DNA of 31,609 nucleotides from JBKEAJ01 sp047972135 (GTDB lineage Bacteria > Bacteroidota > Bacteroidia > Bacteroidales > Prolixibacteraceae). The stretch lies in the NCBI GenBank assembly GCA_047972135.1, contig JBKEAJ010000103.1, positions 1 through 31,609 of the forward strand, written 5' to 3'. Below, piece by piece: positions 1 to 8,470 of the stretch. The notes under the pieces are model-generated. The model saw only the letters and a list, made by a program, of their open reading frames with translations, was not told the origin of the DNA and did not search any database. Each line of letters starts with the position of its first letter. The first letter of the stretch is position 1. The translations under genes and the position numbers were made by a program.

Positions 1-173
1 CCAAGCTCCGACTCCGTAATAAGATTTATCGGTGTGAAATCGGTCTCACATCTATAGATAGTTACATCTTTGAACAATGCCTGTCCTCCTCCTGCACACG
101 CTTGTGCGTCTGCCGATACGTATGCCAACATCATTAGCACACAAGAGAACAAAATTCTAGATATCTTTCTCAT
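1..173 (-). CDS. Secreted Cys-module repeat protein, N-terminal fragment (runs off the window edge)
   Basis: Reading leftward from the ATG at 173, the frame stays open to base 1 and gives 57 residues. They begin MRKISRILFSCVLMML and pass through a hydrophobic core to an ADAQ-like signal peptidase I site near residue 24. A cysteine at residue 42 (motif IYRCETD) follows, and sits where the first framing cysteine (C38) lies in the two genes to the right. It is therefore probably a third member of the same family, but only the first module's start is visible. A strong hairpin at 196-232 separates it from the neighbour, and no clear TAnnTTTG box was found in the 72-nt gap. The rest of the protein, its length and its module number cannot be known here. 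Confidence 0.7.
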   Translation of the reverse strand, partial: MRKISRILFSCVLMMLAYVSADAQACAGGGQALFKDVTIYRCETDFTPINLITESEL

Positions 174-195
174 ATTAATAATTTTATTTGTTTTC

Positions 196-232
196 AAAAA
201 TCATTCAAGAGCTTTTAAACTCTTGAATGATT
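196..232 (-). terminator. Intrinsic terminator after the 653-residue gene
   Basis: A perfect 13-bp stem (199-211 pairs with 220-232; arm AATCATTCAAGAG) closes an 8-nt loop. On the minus strand it is followed by TTTTTG. It starts 14 nt past the stop codon at 246 and lies before the next start at 173, so it most likely ends the two-gene transcript from the promoter near 4302. Confidence 0.8.
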
Positions 233-245
233 AGTTTTAATTAAA

Positions 246-2207
246 TTAAGGTAAATCAAGTCCAATTTTGATTGTAACAGTAGCACTTTGTTGCTTTTTG
301 TTGCAGTCTAGTCCTGTATACGTAAATACATATTCTTTATTGATACTACTAGTACCATACTCAGCTTGTCCTTTGAAGATTAAGTTCTTACCATCACCAA
401 CACTGATAACATTAGACATATTAGTTACACCTGAAGTTACTGTCCACGTACCATCTTTTAACTCAGAACCTAGGATAGTACCGATATTGATGTTTTTCGC
501 TCCATCCATCAAGTAACAGAAGTACTTAGTTCTGTTGTTGATAATAACATCATTAACAAATGATAGGTAAACATTAACTGAGGCTCCTCCACTACATGCA
601 CTATTAACATCTCCGTCAACAAGGTATTGTAGACGTACTACTGGTTTCAAGCTGTCAGCAATAGCTGTTAAATCAAAGTTGTCGGAATTTGTAATATGTA
701 CTGTATCATTAACCACATCAGGACCTACTACGTAAACCCAAGTACCACCAGCTACAATTGTATCCATCAACATAGAATCCAAGTTGTAGTCTGCAACTGT
801 AGTGGTAGCACAGAATTCTCTTACAACGTCAGATTGATTTCCTAAACCAAGATCCTCAACATTAATAGTAAACACTAAAGAATCAGGGAATACACATTTT
901 GACTGATGTGTTGAGTTTTTCCTGTATATGAAAGTGTGCGTACCTGCAGTTAGATAGTCTGCGTTAACAAGTCTGTTTGCAGTATTAACAAATACTACTG
1001 GAACTGTTCCTTCAACATACTCCCAAGATCCTCCATTAGGGAAGGATAAGCCACCTTTATCAACATACCATTGCTCAAAGTCGATTGTATATGGCAAAGA
1101 AGTAAGACAGTAATCATTTTTAAAGCCAGTAGTATCGACATAAGGTTGTCTGAATACAATAGTCAAATGAGCAGTCTTTAATTTAGACGCATCATCACAA
1201 TCATATTGATATGTATAGCTGTAAACAACTGAATCACCAATAGTCGTTGGTGCTAAGGCTGCCTTTAAAGAATCACCATCGATTATTACATCCGCACTTG
1301 TAGGGATTAACGAAGCATCAAGAGAAGAAGGATAAACTAGACCCCATGTAGGGTTATTCATAGACGCTCCGGATCCTAATAGTTGCACCATATTAAGATT
1401 TCCAATAGTGTCGAGAGGACACAATCTGTGCTTTGCATTAGCAATAGTAATAGAATCTTTGTTTACAGTAAGTTCTATAGTTCCGTTTACGCAAACTAAG
1501 CTGTCGCCATTCGGAGGCCTTCTTTTGATTACATATCTGAAGTTAACAGCTGTTTGTCCACCTAGAGCAGTAGCTAGCCCATCTACATTGTAAATATCAC
1601 CGCTAAGCCTAATGTCGTTAGGATTATCTTGAAATACAGAATTACCTTCTTCATATACTATGTGCTGAGCTACGAACTGAACTTCACCTGAAACAAACGG
1701 TGTACCGTTGATGACAGTATTAAGACCATGTGTAGAATTCAATAAATCAAGTAAATTATAACTAAGCACGTCCTCACAAACCTCATCTAAAAGATCGCCT
1801 CTACTAAGTACAATTACTTTAGCTATTGCAACTCCTCCTGTTTTGATACCACAACCTTGATCCATGTTGGATTTGTAGATAAAGGTATAAGAGTTATCTT
1901 CATTTGCATTTGATACCATAAAGATTCCGTCTGCAACTGTTGAAAGACCATTTAAGAAACTTGAACTACAAGTATCATCGGTCGGAAGAAGTGTATCACT
2001 TGGATTCAGAGCGTACCAAGTACCGGCTCCTTCCTCAAAGTTTATACCTATCACCTGATTTTCCAAATCAAGTGGTGTAATCAAATCGCCAGGACAGATG
2101 TAAAAAGAAGTGTCGGCGAATACTTTACACGACTGCGCTCTTGCAGTGCTCGTCGTGATAGCCAGTACTGCTAAGAAACTAGCTAAAATTGTAAACAACT
2201 TTTTCAT
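246..2207 (-). CDS. Secreted protein of six tandem Cys-framed modules (653 aa)
   Basis: Function unknown. Residues 1-24 are a signal peptide (hydrophobic stretch, cleavage expected after TARA). The rest divides into six modules of about 100 residues. Each opens with an aromatic residue or arginine near a cysteine (C38, C144, C263, C367, C466, C564), has a G-x-W or similar motif 20-35 residues on, then a Y/F-rich strand. It closes with a second cysteine (C119, C239, C337, C438, C538, C635) and a V-x-I/V-x-V strand. Cysteine spacing is 71-95 residues, which suggests one disulphide per beta-sandwich. The layout matches the neighbour at 2269-4245 module for module, with the first cysteine at residue 38 in both. 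No enzyme motif, lipobox or recognised T9SS C-terminal signal is visible; the chain ends directly on the last strand of module six. It lies 61 nt downstream of its paralogue with no promoter between, so they are probably co-transcribed. A surface-structural or adhesive role is inference. Confidence 0.85.
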   Translation of the reverse strand: MKKLFTILASFLAVLAITTSTARAQSCKVFADTSFYICPGDLITPLDLENQVIGINFEEGAGTWYALNPSDTLLPTDDTCSSSFLNGLSTVADGIFMVSNANEDNSYTFIYKSNMDQGCGIKTGGVAIAKVIVLSRGDLLDEVCEDVLSYNLLDLLNSTHGLNTVINGTPFVSGEVQFVAQHIVYEEGNSVFQDNPNDIRLSGDIYNVDGLATALGGQTAVNFRYVIKRRPPNGDSLVCVNGTIELTVNKDSITIANAKHRLCPLDTIGNLNMVQLLGSGASMNNPTWGLVYPSSLDASLIPTSADVIIDGDSLKAALAPTTIGDSVVYSYTYQYDCDDASKLKTAHLTIVFRQPYVDTTGFKNDYCLTSLPYTIDFEQWYVDKGGLSFPNGGSWEYVEGTVPVVFVNTANRLVNADYLTAGTHTFIYRKNSTHQSKCVFPDSLVFTINVEDLGLGNQSDVVREFCATTTVADYNLDSMLMDTIVAGGTWVYVVGPDVVNDTVHITNSDNFDLTAIADSLKPVVRLQYLVDGDVNSACSGGASVNVYLSFVNDVIINNRTKYFCYLMDGAKNINIGTILGSELKDGTWTVTSGVTNMSNVISVGDGKNLIFKGQAEYGTSSINKEYVFTYTGLDCNKKQQSATVTIKIGLDLP

Positions 2208-2268
2208 AATAAAAACTCAATAATTTAATTTATAATTATATTAATATTCATATTTAATTAATATCGCT

Positions 2269-4245
2269 CTAGGGTATGGGGTAAGTATCTGTTATGATGA
2301 CTTTGAACTCGAATTCATCCCCTGATTTCAACCCACATCCCGAGCACGTACCCACTGTAAATTTAAACATATATTCTTTCTGAGGACTTGCAGATCCTGT
2401 CTGATATTCATTGTGTGCCAAAAAGAACAAACCGTCGGCACTAGTTGTCGTGCCACTAGTCGCCACACTTCCGTCGGACTCTATAACATTGGCAGCAGTT
2501 ATTCCGCTCCACGACCATGTGCCACATATTCCTGCCAAACCAGAGAAAGCAACAACATTGAAGGTGTCTGCCGTGTTGAACAGATAACACATTGAGGTGG
2601 TATTGGAATTTATTGTAATATTTTTCTTCTTGCTTACATAGACCTTAGCCTCGTTATTTCCACAGAAATTTGAGGTGGTATCGGTGAACCTATATATATA
2701 GGTATTATTAGCTTGCGTAGACAAATCTAAGCTAACAGCCTCACTATTAGTAACAGGTCTCTTAACCGTACCATCGCCATTCAACTCATGCCAATACCCA
2801 TCGGTCTTGTGAGTATTGTAGTTATAGTTTAATAATATATTATATAGGTTTATATTGCTCGCTGCATCCTCACACACTTCGATAGATGTGCCTTTGATAC
2901 CTCTGTCTTCGTTAAACATAAATTTGATACGCACAGTATCGGCACCAATGGCACACGACAATGTTGTATCGATAGACTCATCTATTACATAGGTGAATGT
3001 ATACTCGCCAGGCGCAAGACCGATAGTCACGATGCGACCATCGTTGAAAAACTTAGAATTTACATCTTGAGTCATCGGCGGCAACGAATGTCCATAGCCT
3101 GAGTACCACGTCCCAGCATTTGAGGGAAGTGCCAAGCCCATAATATCGTACAAGTCTATGTAGGGATCCTCATATTGACAGTAGTCTGCCAAGTTAAACT
3201 CTGCTTGAAGCCTAAAATTAGAATCCACAAATTTAATAACCAAGGTATCGTAGCCAGCAACCGTAATACAAGAACTACCAAGATCCTGCCTATCTAACTT
3301 GAACCTAAATTCTGTGGGGCGAATACCATTATTTGTGATATAATTACGAACTTCTTGTTTTAGTGCAAACTTATCTTGATCGTATACGCTGACACCTGCC
3401 GTAATATTTGTCCATCCCGTTGTGTAAGGAAAGCCCAAGCCCATAAGCTCGCTGAGAGATATAGTGTCGGGTAGTGCTTCTATACAAAAAGGAGTGCTCT
3501 CAACAGTTCCCCTCTTGGCTATCTCTTCCGAGGATACATCGAAAGTTATAGAACCATCAGAGCAAGTATTAACAGTATCTTGAGGGAAATTTCTTGTAAG
3601 GGTAAAATTAATGGTAACCGTCGTTCCGCGACTATTATTCATGTCGAACTCACCTGTTGAAGTGTTTAAGCCAACATTGTTAGTCTCCAAATCACCGGCA
3701 TCGTTCTTTCTATACCTTGTCCATGTAATATCGTCTCTATTGGCTTTAAAAGTGGGCATCAGCTTTGCAAGTACGTCGTTTAATAATATCTTGCCGCCAT
3801 TGTCTGAAACACAAAGCTCCCCTATATAGAAGTGCTCTGCTGGTGGCAAAATGTTTAAACGAAGATAAGCCATACTGTCTTTTAGTACGCCGCATTGCTG
3901 GTCTTGTGTAGCAACAAAGACTAAGTCGTAAGCCCCATATGGCCTACCTGTAAGCCCGAAAGCATTACTGACGGTGTCTATAATCATTCCAGGGTTTGAT
4001 GTCAATACTGATAAGTCGGCGTTGATGCTCGACAGCATGTCGCTGTGAATATGCAACCAATGTCCCTGATTAACATCTAAGTTATCTATCCCTATTTCTT
4101 TATCAAGATATACATGGGAGCGAGAAGCTCCACAAACATAGCTTGTATCTACTTTAAAATAGTTAGCTGCTCTGACCCCTTCTGCGTTTCCCAGAAGTGT
4201 CAAGAGTAATATTATACTACAGATTCTAACGTAAAATATTTTCAT
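2269..4245 (-). CDS. Secreted protein of six tandem Cys-framed modules (658 aa)
   Basis: Function unknown; paralogue of the gene at 246-2207. A signal peptide covers about residues 1-26 (cleavage near GVRAA). Six modules follow, with first cysteines at C38, C145, C254, C356, C458 and C553 and closing cysteines at C118, C228, C326, C431, C528 and C634. Several modules carry the G-x-W motif (AGTWYSG, DGYWHEL, CGTWSWS). Sequence identity between the two proteins is low except around these anchors, so the duplication is old. The last module ends in a K-V-I-I-T strand eight residues from the C-terminus, as in the paralogue. A well-matched promoter lies 57 nt upstream (4302-4333), making this the first gene of a two-gene operon. 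The fold resembles Ig-like repeats common in Bacteroidota surface proteins (for example Ig_7), but I cannot assign a named family. Confidence 0.85.
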   Translation of the reverse strand: MKIFYVRICSIILLLTLLGNAEGVRAANYFKVDTSYVCGASRSHVYLDKEIGIDNLDVNQGHWLHIHSDMLSSINADLSVLTSNPGMIIDTVSNAFGLTGRPYGAYDLVFVATQDQQCGVLKDSMAYLRLNILPPAEHFYIGELCVSDNGGKILLNDVLAKLMPTFKANRDDITWTRYRKNDAGDLETNNVGLNTSTGEFDMNNSRGTTVTINFTLTRNFPQDTVNTCSDGSITFDVSSEEIAKRGTVESTPFCIEALPDTISLSELMGLGFPYTTGWTNITAGVSVYDQDKFALKQEVRNYITNNGIRPTEFRFKLDRQDLGSSCITVAGYDTLVIKFVDSNFRLQAEFNLADYCQYEDPYIDLYDIMGLALPSNAGTWYSGYGHSLPPMTQDVNSKFFNDGRIVTIGLAPGEYTFTYVIDESIDTTLSCAIGADTVRIKFMFNEDRGIKGTSIEVCEDAASNINLYNILLNYNYNTHKTDGYWHELNGDGTVKRPVTNSEAVSLDLSTQANNTYIYRFTDTTSNFCGNNEAKVYVSKKKNITINSNTTSMCYLFNTADTFNVVAFSGLAGICGTWSWSGITAANVIESDGSVATSGTTTSADGLFFLAHNEYQTGSASPQKEYMFKFTVGTCSGCGLKSGDEFEFKVIITDTYPIP

Positions 4246-4574
4246 GTCTCTATATTAACTCGTTCAATCACTAAATCCCGACTCTCCATCACCAACCGAT
4301 ACAAAGGTATGGCAAAACAAACTACAATGCAAATAATCTTTGAAATATTTTCAAAAAAAACACAAACAGCGAGGCACTACACTACATATATAATTCATTC
4401 TCAGCATACTATATTACTTAATTTTTACATCTTTTTTTTCTCTATCCTTAGTTTTTATGCACTAATGCACCTGATAACTACCTTTAGCAAATATTCTGCC
4501 AAACAATTCACCTATGAATATTTGTGATATAGTATGGAAATACTCCTTGTTTTAATGTATAATGGAGTGTAGTA
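4246..4574. other. Intergenic region, 329 nt, holding a promoter
   Basis: AT-rich gap between the ComF-like gene and the Cys-module operon. Its left part holds the promoter at 4302-4333. The rest is A/T-rich, with no convincing gene, strong hairpin or interspersed repeat. A 72-codon plus-strand frame here (4309-4527) has composition typical of chance. Confidence 0.6.
4302..4333 (-). promoter_or_regulatory. Bacteroidota-type promoter of the Cys-module operon
   Basis: On the minus strand: TTTG (4333-4330), 20 nt, then TACCTTTG (4309-4302). This is a full match to the Bacteroidota -33/-7 consensus TTTG / TAnnTTTG. Expected transcription start is near 4295, giving a leader of about 50 nt before the ATG at 4245. 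Confidence 0.75.
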
Positions 4575-5234
4575 TTAAACCGCTGCTACCGTACAAGCAT
4601 AAACCGCTTTGAGCTTATCCACAACAGGACTTACGCAACTTTGCAGTGTCGCTCCGGTAGTAAGAACATCGTCGACAAACAAAACCACAGCCCCATTCGG
4701 CAGCTTATTATTGTTGTATGCATAAAAATGCTCTTCGGTGTTGAGCCACCTAGACCACACATCTAGCTTGGTCTGCGACGAGTGAGAGCGTCGCCTCCCT
4801 ATCAGCCCTTTCAAAATAGGCACTTTAAGAACTGTGGATATACCCTCCGATATTATAACACTTTGGTTATATTCCCTTTTTAAGAATCTGAGACGACTCA
4901 ATGGAACCGGCACTATAAAATCAAAGTCTACTCCTACTGCTTTAAGCCTATCACCCAAGAGCTGCCCAAAGAACAAGCCTATATCCTTACGCCCTTTGTA
5001 TTTCAATTTATGTATTAGTAGCTGAATCAATGCCCCTTTTTCGTAGGTGAACAATGAGTATATTGGAAGCGGTGGATATACAAGTTTCTGCTTGTCGAAA
5101 GCACTACGCATATTATAGGGCATGGATGATAGACACTTCATACACAGAATGTGCTCTGATAACATAAGTTTTCTACCACATCCGTCGCAAATGCAGGGGT
5201 ATATAATATCCGACAAAACACTAGCATTCCTCAT
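4575..5234 (-). CDS. comF: ComF family phosphoribosyltransferase-like protein
   Basis: 219 residues, close to the usual 220-240 for the family. An N-terminal zinc-ribbon-like segment has C16-x2-C19 and C31-x2-C34. The C-terminal half is a type I phosphoribosyltransferase fold with the PRPP-binding loop VLFVDDVLTTGAT near residue 190. Family members include ComFC of naturally competent bacteria, needed in DNA uptake, but many non-competent Bacteroidota keep the gene and its substrate is not established. It starts 39 nt after the coiled-coil gene with no promoter between, so it is probably the last gene of that transcript. The ATG gives MRNASVLSDIIYP and is the natural start just before the zinc segment. 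Competence itself cannot be inferred from this gene. Confidence 0.88.
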   Translation of the reverse strand: MRNASVLSDIIYPCICDGCGRKLMLSEHILCMKCLSSMPYNMRSAFDKQKLVYPPLPIYSLFTYEKGALIQLLIHKLKYKGRKDIGLFFGQLLGDRLKAVGVDFDFIVPVPLSRLRFLKREYNQSVIISEGISTVLKVPILKGLIGRRRSHSSQTKLDVWSRWLNTEEHFYAYNNNKLPNGAVVLFVDDVLTTGATLQSCVSPVVDKLKAVYACTVAAV

Positions 5235-5273
5235 TAACTTATATTCTCTCTAATTAGTCTTAGATAAAATCAA

Positions 5274-6212
5274 TTACTTGCTTATCTCTAATTTTGTGCT
5301 TGCCACATTCTCACCTCCGATAAACAAATCTATTGTATAGGTTCCCAAAGGCAGCTCCTTTACATCTTGGTCCCAATATAGATTTACTGATAAATCCTTT
5401 CCTTCGTAAACAAAGTCGCGTTTCATGGAATAGAGCAATTTGCTGTTATCGTAGGTAAATACATTGCTTGGTGAACTGAGCATCACAATCTGATCTGGTC
5501 GCTCAATTCGTACATAAGCAGTTTTTTCGCCTCTTTCAGCTGTGATATTACCGCTTATGGTGAAGCCTACTAAAATCTGCACTGCACTCCTGCGCTTATC
5601 AACTGCTACTCCTCTTTTGTTTAGCAATGATGCAGAAAGACCCCGCACTTTCAGCTTTGATGCCTTCTCTACAACGCTTTGCAGCTGATCGCGCGATTGC
5701 TCAATTTGCTGCTTCTCCTCGCGAACTGCCGTATAGTCCTTTTGCAAACCTTCAACTTGTGCCATCAGTTGTTCATTTTTTGCATTTAGCGAATCTATTT
5801 GTTTAACAAAATTACGCATTATACTGCGCAAGGTGCCTACCTCTTTTTTGTATTTTGCTATTTCCTGATAGCTCAATCGTCTATGCTTATCGAGAACCTT
5901 TATCAGACTATCGGCTCTATCACGCTCTTGCATCATTTCATGACTCAAGGTATCGTTCTCTAAGGAGAGCGAATCGTAGCCTATAATCATAGTGTTTAAC
6001 TCCGATTTGAGAGAATCGCGCTCGATTGTCATTGCCGATTCAAAATACTTAAAGTCTGAACGCTGATTAAAATATAGAAATACTAATACTGCAAGCAACA
6101 CCAACAGTACAATTATTATCAAATTATTCCGCTTGTTCTTTGAGCCTGACTCATCCAAATAATTATTGGAGGGCGGCACTCGTCGATCTTTAGTGTCGAT
6201 ATTTTCATCCAT
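5274..6212 (-). CDS. Single-pass membrane protein with long coiled coil (312 aa)
   Basis: No named family recognised. Residues 1-27 are charged and presumably cytoplasmic. Residues 29-47 form one transmembrane helix (LIIIVLLVLLAVLVFLYF). Residues about 55-185 are a heptad-rich coiled coil with many Glu, Lys, Ser and Leu. Residues about 190-312 form a compact, strand-rich domain (SGNITAERGEKTAYVRIERP; ends STKLEISK). The topology suggests a periplasmic coiled-coil spacer carrying a small beta domain. It lies between the EnvC-like gene and comF, so a cell-envelope role is plausible but inferred. A TACTTTTG box lies at 6245-6238, 26 nt upstream of the ATG, but its nearest TTTG is only 16 nt away, so an internal promoter is uncertain. 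Confidence 0.8.
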   Translation of the reverse strand: MDENIDTKDRRVPPSNNYLDESGSKNKRNNLIIIVLLVLLAVLVFLYFNQRSDFKYFESAMTIERDSLKSELNTMIIGYDSLSLENDTLSHEMMQERDRADSLIKVLDKHRRLSYQEIAKYKKEVGTLRSIMRNFVKQIDSLNAKNEQLMAQVEGLQKDYTAVREEKQQIEQSRDQLQSVVEKASKLKVRGLSASLLNKRGVAVDKRRSAVQILVGFTISGNITAERGEKTAYVRIERPDQIVMLSSPSNVFTYDNSKLLYSMKRDFVYEGKDLSVNLYWDQDVKELPLGTYTIDLFIGGENVASTKLEISK

Positions 6213-6296
6213 TTTTCTTCATTTTTTGATATACATCCAAAAGTAACTATTGTTAGAAATACAAATATATAGAAATAAATCGTCTTTAAAAGACAA

Positions 6297-7502
6297 CTAT
6301 TCAAGCAACCAATCTTCCGGATTGAGCTTATTCTTTTCTTTCCAGATTTGGAATTTCAACTCCGAATATTCATTCCCGTCCCGACTGTGTCGAAGAATAC
6401 CTATCTGTTGAAAGCTTCCGACATTATCGCCAGAATTGACCAAAGACCTTTGCAAATTGGAATATACTGATAGATATTTGCCATGTCGAATAATTATGGA
6501 TATCGAACCGTTATTCATTGCAAAAACCTTGCTCACTAATCCTGCAAATACTGCCCTTACCCCTGCCTCTTGCTCGGTTGCAAAGGTAACCCCACTACTC
6601 ATTACCTCGATGTTCTTAAGCACTGAATGCTCGTGTATCCCGAAATGCTCTATTATTATTCCCTTATCCAAAGGCCAGGGCAAACGCCCCTTATTGTCCT
6701 CAAAGTTCTCTGAAATTAATGAGGACTCAGGACTGTCTTCGTAACTGTTGTTGTTTATTTGACTCTCGATATATGCCTGTATTGCGTCTTGAAGCTCCTG
6801 ATCTCGCTTTTTGGCTTCTGTCAATTTATACAACAAGTGCTTCTGCTCCTGTTGCAACTTGCCGTAATACTTTTGCTGCTCGTTCATCTCCATCTGCAAT
6901 AGCTGGCTCTCTCCTGCTCTATCGTTTAATAGACTGTCTTTCAATGCTCGCTTTTCTTGTATTGCCGAAACGTGCCTCTCAAGTGTCGACCGCAAGGCTA
7001 TTAATACATCCTTTTGCTCGCGACGATAATCCATATATTGCTGATAATAAAGCATTCTCTTAAAAGCTTGATAAAAACTTTCGGAAGATAGTATAAAACT
7101 TAACAAGGTAAGATCCTTGTTCTTGTAGGATAAACTCCTGATGGTCTCAGCATACTCTTCTTGATAAATGTCTAAATCTTTTATTATCTCGGTAACGACA
7201 TATTCATAATCGTTGATTGCACTATCTATAAAAGATATCTCCGAATTGATATTATCTATTAAGTCCTCTCTTGTTTTTATTTTTGATTCCAATAGTCCAA
7301 GCTTGGAATACTGCTCCTTGCTAATAGATTTAGCTCCCTCCAACAACCTTGTTGTTAACTCCAAGTCCTGCTTTGCCTTCTTCTTTTGATCTCTGAGCTC
7401 ACTAATCCCCTGAGAATAAAGCACTCCTATCCCGAATGACAGTGTTAGAATGATTGCCATTAACAGATTTCTTATGGTTCCAACAATATTGCTTGTTCGC
7501 AT
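6297..7502 (-). CDS. EnvC-like murein hydrolase activator with degenerate LytM (M23) domain
   Basis: 401 residues. An N-terminal signal or anchor helix spans about 12-30. A long coiled coil covers about 31-250 (LRDQKKKAKQDLELTTRLLE onward). A LytM/M23 domain fills about 281-398 (PWPLDKGIIIEHFG, then GVTFATEQEAGVRAVFAG and IIIRHGKYLSVYSNL). Active M23 enzymes need a H-x3-D zinc motif and a later H-x-H. Here the HxH position reads YSN and the H-x3-D is absent, so the domain is almost certainly inactive. This matches E. coli EnvC and its relatives, which activate amidases during septal peptidoglycan splitting. It lies 17 nt after the DUF4292 lipoprotein gene, in the same direction. Which amidase it acts on is unknown; none is encoded in the window. 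Confidence 0.85.
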   Translation of the reverse strand: MRTSNIVGTIRNLLMAIILTLSFGIGVLYSQGISELRDQKKKAKQDLELTTRLLEGAKSISKEQYSKLGLLESKIKTREDLIDNINSEISFIDSAINDYEYVVTEIIKDLDIYQEEYAETIRSLSYKNKDLTLLSFILSSESFYQAFKRMLYYQQYMDYRREQKDVLIALRSTLERHVSAIQEKRALKDSLLNDRAGESQLLQMEMNEQQKYYGKLQQEQKHLLYKLTEAKKRDQELQDAIQAYIESQINNNSYEDSPESSLISENFEDNKGRLPWPLDKGIIIEHFGIHEHSVLKNIEVMSSGVTFATEQEAGVRAVFAGLVSKVFAMNNGSISIIIRHGKYLSVYSNLQRSLVNSGDNVGSFQQIGILRHSRDGNEYSELKFQIWKEKNKLNPEDWLLE

Positions 7503-7519
7503 GTTTATTATTTCTCTGC

Positions 7520-8437
7520 TTACATTCCCTCCTTATAATTATCAGGAATCCTGATATTAGGTGAGTATTTCGCGTCTAAGCTAAGCTTATTGATTTGAAT
7601 AAAAACATCAACAGTGTGTTCATTGTCCTTATAAGCCAACTTGATTTTTCGTGGAAACAATCCCGGATGATCCTCAAATGCCTTAAAATCACTATATTCT
7701 ATAACTAAATTTCTATTACTGCTTAAATCACTGTATGCTATCGAGCGAAGACATAATGCATCTTTATCAAATTCATACTTGCGATAGATTACTCTTTCGG
7801 TTTCATATTTCTTCCGGTAGGTATTTAATTTTTGATACTGTCCGCGTTCTTCTATCTTTCTGTATTTCCGACTCTTTATAGAGGTCAGAATAAACCTGTC
7901 GGTCGTTTCATAGCCTGAAAAAACTTTATGTAATTTATCCACATCTTCAATATTTGGATCGCACATAGAGTTGCTGAGAATTGCCTGTACAAAGCAGTAG
8001 TCAAGATCGCAATCAATTAGAGCATTCACAAGCTCATAATCTGAAACTACATACTCCTTTTGAAGGTTATTTATGTAGTAAACCGAATCTTTAGTGAGAT
8101 ATACTTTGCCTGCAGGAATGGAGAATTTACGTGCTGAAACCTCTATTACAGAGTCTTTTAACATACGAAGAGAGGACTGAAATGATGTCTCTTTTCCATC
8201 TTGATTAATAGTTATACTTAGCTTGTTGGCAACAATGCTTTTATACATCAATGTATTGTCGTTAATTTCCCCTAGTAGTTTGCGCACCCTAACGTTGTCT
8301 GCCTCTGTAAGCGGCAAACTATGCTCAGTTGCCGTTTCGCTTGTCCGCAAAGTTTCTTGCCTTGCCTTGCATGATTGCAAGATGACAAAAATGCAGAACA
8401 CTACTAATGGTTTGTGTATATGTAATCTACCCAACAT
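7520..8437 (-). CDS. DUF4292 family lipoprotein
   Basis: 305 residues. The N-terminus ends in the lipobox LQSC at residues 20-23, so the mature protein is probably a lipid-anchored envelope protein starting at C23. The body has alternating strands typical of a LolA/LolB-like half-barrel (for example KLSITINQDGKETSFQSSLR and SARKFSIPAGKVYLTKDSVY). Gene size, lipobox and location between a TPR gene and an M23/EnvC-like gene fit the Bacteroidota family DUF4292 (recognised from memory, not searched). It begins 33 nt after the TPR gene and ends 17 nt before the EnvC-like gene, so all three are probably co-expressed. Its role is unknown; lipoprotein handling is a structural guess. Confidence 0.8.
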   Translation of the reverse strand: MLGRLHIHKPLVVFCIFVILQSCKARQETLRTSETATEHSLPLTEADNVRVRKLLGEINDNTLMYKSIVANKLSITINQDGKETSFQSSLRMLKDSVIEVSARKFSIPAGKVYLTKDSVYYINNLQKEYVVSDYELVNALIDCDLDYCFVQAILSNSMCDPNIEDVDKLHKVFSGYETTDRFILTSIKSRKYRKIEERGQYQKLNTYRKKYETERVIYRKYEFDKDALCLRSIAYSDLSSNRNLVIEYSDFKAFEDHPGLFPRKIKLAYKDNEHTVDVFIQINKLSLDAKYSPNIRIPDNYKEGM

Positions 8438-8470
8438 AATTTCTCCTGTCTATCGTCCCTCTAAACTATT

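Noticed and set aside
246..4245. T9SS cargo with standard C-terminal signal
   Set aside because: No PNP-containing type A or FTPNGDG-type B C-terminal motif is present at the end of either protein or of the giant protein.
4309..4527. 72-codon plus-strand gene in the gap at 4246-4574
   Set aside because: Its start overlaps the minus-strand promoter, the sequence is very A/T-rich, and the peptide has no recognisable features.
6297..7502. Active M23 metallopeptidase
   Set aside because: The H-x3-D and H-x-H zinc ligands are absent from the LytM domain.
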